From the NCBI GenBank assembly GCA_946479055.1, contig CAMLEX010000067.1, positions 1 through 12,006 on the forward strand: a DNA stretch of 12,006 nucleotides, written 5' to 3'. The translations under genes and the position numbers were made by a program. This stretch comes from an uncultured Bacteroidota bacterium. GTDB lineage: Bacteria; Bacteroidota; Bacteroidia; Chitinophagales; Chitinophagaceae. The notes under the pieces were generated by a model, which worked only from the letters and a program-made list of their open reading frames with translations, was not told where the DNA came from and ran no database searches. Of the stretch, positions 6,792 to 12,006 are shown piece by piece (the first letter of the stretch is position 1; every line of letters starts with the position of its first letter).

Positions 6792-6823
6792 CTGCAATTG
6801 ATTTATTTTACAGCCTGCAATTG
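6792..6823 (+). repeat. Direct 9-bp repeat upstream of the reductase gene
   Basis: CTGCAATTG occurs at 6792-6800 and again at 6815-6823, 23 bases apart (about two helical turns), just upstream of the ATG at 6832. This could be a tandem regulator-binding site; it is short enough to be chance. Confidence 0.3.
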
Positions 6824-6831
6824 TTAATCGT

Positions 6832-7881
6832 ATGATTGGTTTACGAAAAAAAGTAAGGATAAAAGAAATAATAACCGAAACAAAGGATTGCAAAACTTTT
6901 GTACTGGAAACTATTGACGGCAGTAGCTTACCATACAAGGCCGGCCAGTTCCTCACATTCATTTTTGATACCCCTGTCGGTGAACAAAGAAGAAACTATT
7001 CGCTTTCCTCTTCGCCGGAACTGCACGAGCCTGTGAGCATTACCATTAAAAGGATTGCTAACGGCGTTTTTTCACGAAAACTGGTTGATATTGCACAGCC
7101 CGGCGATGTATTGACAACTATCGGCGCTAATGGCTTTTTTACATTACCCGACGATCTGAGTCATTGCCGTCAGCTTTTCCTGATGGCCGCAGGTAGTGGC
7201 ATTATACCTGTGTTCAGCTTACTGAAAACAGCATTACATCGTTTTTCTGCAATAAGCGTAATACTTATTTACAGCAATCATTCAAAAGAAGATGCTATTT
7301 TTTATAAAGACCTTCTGCAATTGCAGAAAAATTATCATCGGCAGTTGCGGATAGAATGGCTTTTCAGTAGTGCTTATCATTATACACGGGCAAGGCTTAG
7401 CAACTGGCTGTTGGGTGAGCTGTTGAAAAAACATATTACAGCACCTTTGCCGGACTGTTTATTTTATCTATGCGGACCTTTTGATTATATGCGTATGATA
7501 ACAATTACATTACTTTCTTCTGGAATAAAAGCTGCTAACATACGCAAAGAAGAATTTGTGATCATACAACCCCGGACAGATCTACAGCCTCCCGATATAA
7601 CAGTGCGGATGGTAACAACAAGGTTGAATAATAAACAATACCAGTTCAACAGCATGTATCCGGAAACTATTTTGCAGGCAGCCAAAAAAGCAGGAATAGA
7701 ATTTCCTTACAGTTGTGAAACAGGACGATGTGGTGCTTGTGCAGCAGTATGTGCCTCCGGAAATGTATGGATGAAATACAATGAAGTATTGACGGAAGAA
7801 GATATCAGGAAAAAAAGAGTGCTTACTTGTACAGGCTATCCGGTTTATGGAGATGTGGAATTGGATTTTGATGAGAAATAA
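6832..7881 (+). CDS. Flavin/[2Fe-2S] oxidoreductase, PaaE/ferredoxin-NAD(P)H reductase type
   Basis: Cytoplasmic electron-transfer reductase of 349 residues that should pass electrons from NAD(P)H through FAD to a C-terminal [2Fe-2S] centre and on to an oxygenase, desaturase or similar acceptor. Three domains are visible in order. The FAD-binding barrel (about 1-105) has the R-x-Y-S motif in RRNYSLSS (53-60). The NAD(P)-binding domain (about 112-245) has A-A-G-S-G-I-I-P (119-126) and C-G-P-F-D-Y-M (214-220). The plant-type ferredoxin domain (about 255-349) has ligands Cys295, Cys300, Cys303 and Cys333, in C-x4-C-x2-C-x29-C spacing. The order and length match phenylacetyl-CoA epoxidase reductase (PaaE) and related reductases. 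There are no paa genes nearby and no signal peptide. The terminal acceptor is not encoded in this window, so the pathway is unknown. The ATG at 6832 leaves a normal N-terminus for the family. Confidence 0.92.
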   Translation: MIGLRKKVRIKEIITETKDCKTFVLETIDGSSLPYKAGQFLTFIFDTPVGEQRRNYSLSSSPELHEPVSITIKRIANGVFSRKLVDIAQPGDVLTTIGANGFFTLPDDLSHCRQLFLMAAGSGIIPVFSLLKTALHRFSAISVILIYSNHSKEDAIFYKDLLQLQKNYHRQLRIEWLFSSAYHYTRARLSNWLLGELLKKHITAPLPDCLFYLCGPFDYMRMITITLLSSGIKAANIRKEEFVIIQPRTDLQPPDITVRMVTTRLNNKQYQFNSMYPETILQAAKKAGIEFPYSCETGRCGACAAVCASGNVWMKYNEVLTEEDIRKKRVLTCTGYPVYGDVELDFDEK

Positions 7882-7961
7882 CTTTATAAATTTAATTTAT
7901 CTGGACTGTGTAAAATTTCATTACAGATATTTCTTAACGCCAACTTTATAATTAAACAGAC

Positions 7962-8456
7962 ATGCAGATCAGGGAAGCACAACACAAAGATTTAGAAATT
8001 ATCCTGGATATCATGAATGATGCTATAGTTAACACAACATCAATCTATGATTATGGAATACGCAGCACTGAATTTGTAGAAAACTGGTTTAATAAAAAGC
8101 AGCAGGACAAAATGCCCGTCCTTGTTTGTGAGATCAACGGCCAGGCGATTGCCTATGGTTCCTATGGTATTTTCAGAGCCTGGGATGCTTATAAATTTAG
8201 TGTCGAACATTCCATCTATGTTCACAAAAACTTCCAGGGACAAGGGATAGGCAAACAGTTATTAATCGCCCTGATTGATAAAGCTAAACAAGATGGCTAC
8301 CATACAATGATTGCAGGTATTGATGCAGACAATCAAAAAAGCTGCGAGTTTCACAAAAAACTTGGCTTCTTTGAAGTCGGGAGATTTAAAGAGGTTGGTT
8401 ATAAGTTTAACAGGTGGCTGGACTTGGTTTTTATGCAATTAATGCTTAACGTATAA
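7962..8456 (+). CDS. GNAT N-acetyltransferase, phosphinothricin acetyltransferase type
   Basis: Cytoplasmic acetyl-CoA-dependent N-acetyltransferase of 164 residues, a complete single GNAT domain. It begins M-Q-I-R-E-A with D-L-x-x-I-L-x-I-x-N (10-19) as in the phosphinothricin acetyltransferase/MnaT branch. V-E-H-S-I-Y-V (82-88) precedes the acetyl-CoA loop Q-G-Q-G-I-G (92-97). G-I-D-A-D-N-Q-K-S (119-127) and H-K-K-L-G-F-F-E-V-G (131-140) complete motif B, and the C-terminal region with R-W-L-D-L (151-155) is typical of the branch. Members acetylate methionine sulfone/sulfoximine or phosphinothricin-like amino acids; whether this one gives herbicide or antibiotic resistance or acts on a normal metabolite cannot be read from sequence. 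It starts 80 bases after the reductase gene in the same direction, so co-transcription is possible. No Shine-Dalgarno was seen. Confidence 0.88.
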   Translation: MQIREAQHKDLEIILDIMNDAIVNTTSIYDYGIRSTEFVENWFNKKQQDKMPVLVCEINGQAIAYGSYGIFRAWDAYKFSVEHSIYVHKNFQGQGIGKQLLIALIDKAKQDGYHTMIAGIDADNQKSCEFHKKLGFFEVGRFKEVGYKFNRWLDLVFMQLMLNV

Positions 8457-8617
8457 TAATCAGTTCTGCATTTCTCATAGCTTTTATAGCATCAGCATTA
8501 TTTCTTTTCCTTCTTATGAAAAATTCCTTTGCTCCACAATATTTCTTCTTTTGTGCAATCAACTTCTAATAAGTTCATTTATTCATACCTGTTTCACAGA
8601 TGATTGCATAAATTCGG

Positions 8618-8633
8618 TGATTAGAAATAATCA
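8618..8633 (+). repeat. Small inverted repeat with GAAA loop before the peptidase gene
   Basis: TGATTA (8618-8623) and TAATCA (8628-8633) are perfect 6-bp arms around GAAA. It overlaps the first possible ATG (8633) and lies 23 bases before the preferred ATG at 8657. It may be an operator or a leader hairpin, or chance in AT-rich DNA. Confidence 0.35.
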
Positions 8634-8656
8634 TGCTTACTCAATCTTTAGTTTTT

Positions 8657-10216
8657 ATGAAGAATATCAAAGCCTTGGTTCTTATTGCATTGATGCTCTC
8701 ATGGAGTATCAGTTTCGCACAAAAAAATGATTCTATCATCATCATCAGCAGCATTGTAAAAGAAGCAAACGAAAATTCGCAATTAGAAAAATTGGCCCAT
8801 GAATTAATGGATGGTATTGGGCCAAGGCTGGTAGGTACACCCCAAATGAAACAGGCCCATGATTGGGCGATAACAAAATATAGTAATTGGGGAATAACCG
8901 CCCGTAATGAAAAATGGGGCGAATGGCGTGGCTGGGAAAGAGGTATATCACATATTGACATGGTGTATCCCCGGGTAAAATCTTTAGAAGGCATGCAACT
9001 GGCCTGGAGCCCCGGTACGAAAGGGAAAACGATTACAGCCGAAATGATCATAATCGCTGATGCTGTTGATTCAATAGCATTTCAACAATGGCTTCCTTTG
9101 GTAAAAGGAAAATTTGTGATGATCTCTATGAACCAACCTACCGGCAGACCAGAATACAACTGGGAAGAATTTGGCACCAAAGAATCGGTAGAGAAAATGA
9201 AAAAAGAAAAAACTGAACAAACAGATGCGTGGCGCAAACGCATCAGCAAAACCGGCCTTACGAATAAAGCATTGGCAGTAGCCTTGGAAAATGCCGGTGC
9301 GGTGGGTATTGTTACATCCAACTGGTCAGCAGGGTTTGGTGTCAATAAAATTTTTGGCGCCCATACTAAAAAAATACCAACGATAGATATTTCTTTGGAA
9401 GATTATGGGTTACTATATCGTTTAACAGAATCTGGAATTAAACCAAAGATCAGTGTACGAACAGATTCAAAAGATTTAGGTGTTGTTCCAACCTTTAATA
9501 CGATTGCTGAAATAAAAGGGACAGAGAAACCTGATGAGTATGTGATGCTTTCCGCCCACTTCGATTCATGGGACGGTGCCACCGGCGCTACGGATAATGG
9601 TACGGGCACATTAACAATGATGGAAGCAATGCGTATTTTGAAAAAAATATATCCCAATCCTAAACGAACCATTTTAGTAGGACATTGGGGAAGTGAGGAG
9701 CAAGGATTAAATGGCTCAAGAGCATTCGTAGAAGACCATCCGGAGATCATAAACAATATCCAGGTTTTATTCAACCAGGATAATGGAACCGGAAGAGTAG
9801 TCAATCTTTCGGGTCAGGGTTTTTTAAATGCGTATGATTATCTGGGACGTTGGTTATCCAAAGCACCCGAAGATATCAGGAAGCAGGTAGAAACAAGATT
9901 TCCCGGCACTCCCGGTAGCGGAGGTTCTGATTTTGCGTCTTTTGTGGCGGCGGGAGTTCCTGCGTTTTCTTTAAGCTCCACCAGTTGGTCATATGGACCA
10001 TATACCTGGCATACCAACCGGGATACTTATGACAAAATTGTTTTTGACGATGTTCGCAGCAATGCGATCTTAACGGCAATCCTGGCATATATGGCAAGTG
10101 AGGATGAGGAAAAAACTTCCCGTGAAAAAGCAGAGTTGCCGCTAGATCAAAAAACTGGTGAGCCAGGAAAATGGCCGGAGCAAAAATCACCAACCCGGAA
10201 AGGTGGGCTTGATTAA
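8657..10216 (+). CDS. Exported M28-family zinc metallopeptidase (plasma glutamate carboxypeptidase-like)
   Basis: Exported di-zinc exopeptidase of 519 residues that should release amino acids from peptides outside the cytoplasm. The signal peptide (MKNIKAL to I-S-F-A-Q) ends near residue 22. G-I-G-P-R-L-V-G-T (53-61) is the conserved start of this M28 group. A PA-type insertion domain occupies about 105-275. The catalytic core shows H-F-D-S-W-D (His301), A-T-D-N-G-T-G (bridging Asp313), S-E-E-Q-G (Glu347 general base, Glu348 ligand), N-Q-D-N-G (Asp375) and Y-T-W-H-T (His452), so all zinc ligands are present. G-S-G-G-S-D-F (420-426) is the usual substrate-pocket motif. Length and order match plasma glutamate carboxypeptidase-like enzymes. 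ATG 8657 is preferred over the in-frame ATG at 8633, which would add eight residues before the signal peptide; the choice is not certain. The C-terminus ends in a Lys/Glu/Pro-rich tail and has no T9SS sorting domain. Confidence 0.92.
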   Translation: MKNIKALVLIALMLSWSISFAQKNDSIIIISSIVKEANENSQLEKLAHELMDGIGPRLVGTPQMKQAHDWAITKYSNWGITARNEKWGEWRGWERGISHIDMVYPRVKSLEGMQLAWSPGTKGKTITAEMIIIADAVDSIAFQQWLPLVKGKFVMISMNQPTGRPEYNWEEFGTKESVEKMKKEKTEQTDAWRKRISKTGLTNKALAVALENAGAVGIVTSNWSAGFGVNKIFGAHTKKIPTIDISLEDYGLLYRLTESGIKPKISVRTDSKDLGVVPTFNTIAEIKGTEKPDEYVMLSAHFDSWDGATGATDNGTGTLTMMEAMRILKKIYPNPKRTILVGHWGSEEQGLNGSRAFVEDHPEIINNIQVLFNQDNGTGRVVNLSGQGFLNAYDYLGRWLSKAPEDIRKQVETRFPGTPGSGGSDFASFVAAGVPAFSLSSTSWSYGPYTWHTNRDTYDKIVFDDVRSNAILTAILAYMASEDEEKTSREKAELPLDQKTGEPGKWPEQKSPTRKGGLD

Positions 10217-10376
10217 TAATCTTTTTTCATTAAGAATACTTCACGGTGCACACGAATTACCAGATCTATCTGAAGTGATTACAAGTTCTTTCATGTTGTC
10301 TCATCCTTGTGATTGAAAAATTATATTCAACTTTTTTTTAAAAAGAAACCGGATAAATTTTTACAATTTTGATTTC

Positions 10377-10395
10377 TGCAACATTTTTTGCAACA
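10377..10395 (+). repeat. Tandem TGCAACA pair just before the lipoprotein gene
   Basis: TGCAACA occurs at 10377-10383 and 10389-10395, separated by five T residues (12 bases from start to start), immediately upstream of the ATG at 10409. It could be a regulator-binding or leader element; low certainty. Confidence 0.3.
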
Positions 10396-10408
10396 AAAAA
10401 TAATAACC

Positions 10409-10936
10409 ATGAAAGCAAATCAATTGCCAAACATTATTCGATCACGTTATATACCTATTTTGATTGTAATCACTTTTGCTTGCAACAATTCAGGCGATAG
10501 TACAACAAAGAAAGGAGATGCTACTACCCCATCCCCACAGCAATTAATATTTGACAAACTAACAGGTGTCTGGCAAAACGAGGATGGTAAAAGTTTTGAG
10601 CAATGGACAAAAAATGATAATGGCAGTTACAGATCAGTTGGATTCAGCATAAAAGGAAACGATACTTCCTGGAACGAACAGGCTGACATTTACCGGGAGA
10701 ATGGAAATTGGATTTTCGAAAATGCAGTAAAGGGGCAGAATGATGGGAAAGCTGTTAAGTTTACTTCATTGTTTTTAAATGAAAATAGTGTTCAGTTCAG
10801 CAATCCGGCTCATGATTTTCCTACTGATATCAACTATACTGTTGCCGATGACAACACCTTACGTGCCTTTATTGTTGGCCCAAACACTAAAGGAGGAAAA
10901 GATACTATCCCTTTTAATTATATCAGGGTGAAATAG
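10409..10936 (+). CDS. DUF6265-like lipoprotein
   Basis: Predicted lipoprotein of 175 residues. The N-terminal hydrophobic segment (about 14-24, I-P-I-L-I-V-I-T-F-A) ends in a lipobox T-F-A-C with Cys25, followed by a Ser/Thr/Lys/Pro-rich linker to residue 44. The globular part has L-T-G-V-W-Q-N-E-D-G (51-60), E-Q-W (64-66), a central beta-strand region, and S-N-P-A-H-D-F-P (131-138). That last motif, with the leading G-x-W, recalls the DUF6265 lipocalin-like family, whose function is unknown. An in-frame TTG at 10388 would add seven residues; the ATG at 10409 gives the better lipoprotein signal and is preferred. It follows the M28 peptidase gene by 192 bases in the same direction and is probably transcribed separately. 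A small-molecule-binding role is inference from the lipocalin-like pattern. Confidence 0.8.
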   Translation: MKANQLPNIIRSRYIPILIVITFACNNSGDSTTKKGDATTPSPQQLIFDKLTGVWQNEDGKSFEQWTKNDNGSYRSVGFSIKGNDTSWNEQADIYRENGNWIFENAVKGQNDGKAVKFTSLFLNENSVQFSNPAHDFPTDINYTVADDNTLRAFIVGPNTKGGKDTIPFNYIRVK

Positions 10937-11084
10937 TTGAGACTTGTCGGATAATTTAATGTTATCTCTCAGTCAATAGCAATACAGGATAAACCCAATT
11001 GTATAATGTGCAAAAAATATTTCCCATTCCGGCATTCTTAAATATAAGAAACGCTGTACCTTGCCTGAAATAATTCGACCCTTC

Positions 11085-11117
11085 TTCCGCAACTCCCCTT
11101 TTGATTTTTTCCGCAAC
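11085..11117 (+). repeat. Direct repeat TTCCGCAAC upstream of the SnoaL-like gene
   Basis: TTCCGCAAC occurs at 11085-11093 and 11109-11117, 24 bases apart, about 60 bases before the ATG at 11175. The spacing suggests sites on the same face of the helix. The rest of the 238-base gap (10937-11174) shows only a short AT-rich inverted repeat at 11035-11050 (TTCTTA/TAAGAA). Confidence 0.35.
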
Positions 11118-11174
11118 CTCTCTGTTTCCTAAGAAAATGGTTTCAAAACATTTTTCACCATTAAAATTGATTTT

Positions 11175-11579
11175 ATGGAAACCTTAGTTCGAAACGGTAA
11201 GACCGCAAAGAAAATGTATGATGCTTTCAACCAGGGTGATATTCCGTATATCATCTCTTGTTTGAACAAAGATGTCATCTGGGAAGTAATGGGTCAACCC
11301 GAAATCCCTCATGCTGGCATTTATCACGGCCCCGATGATGTAAAATCATTTTTTAAAAAAATGAATGACGAAGTAGAGTACACAGAGTTTGTAGTAGAGC
11401 ATATTTTAGAAAACAACAATCTTGTAATTTCTACAGGTTATCTCAAGGGTAAAGCAAGGGAAACCGGTAAGCTTTTTTCTTCTATCTGGTCAATGAGCTC
11501 TGAATTTAATGATGAAGGAAAAATAGTTCATTTCCGCGACTGCTATGACACAATGGCCATTGCACGGTCTTTAAAGTAA
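11175..11579 (+). CDS. SnoaL-like / NTF2-fold protein
   Basis: Small cytoplasmic protein of 134 residues with a single NTF2-like (SnoaL-like) cone-shaped domain. It opens with a helix containing K-K-M-Y-D-A-F-N-Q-G-D (12-22). It continues with D-V-I-W-E-V (33-38), P-H-A-G-I-Y-H-G-P-D-D-V (45-56), V-V-E-H-I-L (73-78) and K-I-V-H-F-R-D-C-Y-D (116-125), the order seen in SnoaL-like stress or isomerase proteins. Polar residues that could line the pocket (Asp33, His46, Asp122) are present but no specific catalytic set is recognisable. No signal peptide and no Shine-Dalgarno. It is a single-gene unit, closed by a strong terminator at 11607-11638. Ligand and reaction are unknown; homologues range from ketosteroid isomerase-like enzymes to proteins without known activity. 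Confidence 0.85.
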   Translation: METLVRNGKTAKKMYDAFNQGDIPYIISCLNKDVIWEVMGQPEIPHAGIYHGPDDVKSFFKKMNDEVEYTEFVVEHILENNNLVISTGYLKGKARETGKLFSSIWSMSSEFNDEGKIVHFRDCYDTMAIARSLK

Positions 11580-11606
11580 ACTCATCTCTAACACTGCATT
11601 CAAATC

Positions 11607-11643
11607 AAGGGCGATAAGTCTGAAGGCTTATCGCCCTTTATCG
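11607..11643 (+). terminator. Strong intrinsic terminator after the SnoaL-like gene
   Basis: Perfect 12-bp arms, AAGGGCGATAAG (11607-11618) and CTTATCGCCCTT (11627-11638), with an 8-base loop that can close two more pairs, then a T-rich tract (tttatcgtttt). It begins 28 bases after the stop codon. Confidence 0.9.
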
Positions 11644-11694
11644 TTTTCCAACTCTGTTCCCAATACTCAAACAAAATATTTCTTACATTTAATT

Positions 11695-12006
11695 ATGATC
11701 AGGAAACCATGGCTCTGCCTGTTATTTTTTTCAATACTATCAGCAGGCATTAAAAAAACACTGGCACAAAATAAATTAGACTCAATAATTCCTGTTCGCG
11801 GTTTCGCTATTGCAGCTCCTCCTCCCTACTTTCTAGATTCATTTGTGAATTTTATTGAAAGAGAACTGGCGCCCCGGAAAGTCAATACATTGATATTGCG
11901 GGTTGACTTCAATTACCAGTATATAAGTCATCCCGAATTGCGTGATAGTATTGCCTTGTCAAAGGAGGAAGTAAAAAAAATTGTAACCGCTTGCCTCAAC
12001 AATAAT
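11695..12006 (+). CDS. Exported protein resembling family 20 glycosylhydrolases, 5' part only
   Basis: The open frame runs from the ATG at 11695 to the window edge: 104 codons without a stop, so the gene is cut by the window and not broken. The N-terminus M-I-R-K-P-W plus a hydrophobic stretch and L-A-Q (about residue 25) is a signal peptide. The mature part begins with I-P-V-R-G-F-A-I-A-A-P (32-42), then F-I-E-R-E-L-A-P-R-K-V-N-T-L-I-L-R-V-D (53-71) and Y-I-S-H-P-E-L (77-83), ending in a helix. The R-G-F entry, followed by a strand with R-V-D and a helix that defines a beta/alpha barrel start, is what I associate with family 20 glycosylhydrolase-like proteins of Chitinophagaceae. The catalytic Asp-Glu pair is beyond the window. 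It could be another TIM-barrel hydrolase. Confidence 0.65.
   Translation, partial: MIRKPWLCLLFFSILSAGIKKTLAQNKLDSIIPVRGFAIAAPPPYFLDSFVNFIERELAPRKVNTLILRVDFNYQYISHPELRDSIALSKEEVKKIVTACLNNN

Noticed and set aside
6832..8456. Reductase plus acetyltransferase as a resistance or detoxification operon
   Set aside because: The 80-base gap and unrelated families do not show functional coupling; same direction alone is not enough evidence.
8641..10193. Several minus-strand open frames opposite the M28 peptidase
   Set aside because: They are shadows of a gene whose catalytic residues are all in place on the plus strand; the translations are low in recognisable structure.
10261..10272. CAGAT/ATCTG inverted repeat after the peptidase gene
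   Set aside because: Five-base arms around two bases occur often by chance, and there is no promoter element beside it.
10313..10339. Possible terminator of the peptidase gene (TTGAA/TTCAA arms followed by eight T residues)
   Set aside because: The stem is only five AT-rich base pairs with an 8-base loop, too weak to claim as a terminator despite the T-run.
11684..11691. TACATTTA as a -7 box for the last gene
   Set aside because: It ends only three bases before the ATG and has no -33 partner; it would require a leaderless transcript, for which there is no other evidence.

Overview
The window looks like ordinary chromosomal DNA from a member of the Bacteroidota, most likely Chitinophagaceae or a close relative. 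The evidence is a complete type IX secretion (T9SS) type-B sorting domain (gliding-motility-associated C-terminal domain), signal peptides that end in A-Q, lipoproteins with short Bacteroidota-style lipoboxes, an AT-rich composition with almost no Shine-Dalgarno sequences, and at least one clear Bacteroidota promoter (TTG, 19 bases, TAGTTTTG). No rRNA, tRNA, CRISPR array, transposase, integrase or phage gene was seen.

Layout from left to right: a minus-strand three-repeat surface lipoprotein (14-1468); a plus-strand secreted YCF48/BNR-type beta-propeller protein (1582-2610); a heptamer-based inverted repeat between convergent genes (2611-2673); a minus-strand exported peroxiredoxin-like thioredoxin-fold protein (2688-3272) with a good promoter; an intergenic stretch of about 340 bp with a terminator-like hairpin; a small two-helix membrane protein (3613-3858); an exported cupin (4122-4613) with a perfect 14-bp palindrome and an unusually strong Shine-Dalgarno upstream, and an intrinsic terminator downstream; a minus-strand T9SS cargo protein with Ig/PKD-like repeats and a GTG start (4709-6652); a cytoplasmic flavin/[2Fe-2S] reductase of the PaaE type (6832-7881); a GNAT acetyltransferase of the phosphinothricin-acetyltransferase type (7962-8456); an exported M28 zinc peptidase (8657-10216); a DUF6265-like lipoprotein (10409-10936); a SnoaL-like protein (11175-11579) followed by a strong terminator; and the 5' part of an exported protein that resembles family 20 glycosylhydrolases (11695 to the window end).

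The genes are mostly single transcription units with their own upstream regions, not one operon. The common theme is export: eight of the twelve genes carry a signal peptide or lipobox. The window reads as a collection of cell-envelope and secreted housekeeping or accessory functions (peptide and possibly glycan degradation, redox protection, surface adhesion). I did not find a convincing new multi-gene system. The most interesting unexplained signals are non-coding: the heptamer inverted repeat, the palindrome plus Shine-Dalgarno before the cupin gene, and the hairpin in the divergent intergenic region near 3500. Several genes are called from an internal ATG rather than the longest open frame, because the signal peptide (and in one case the promoter) requires it.
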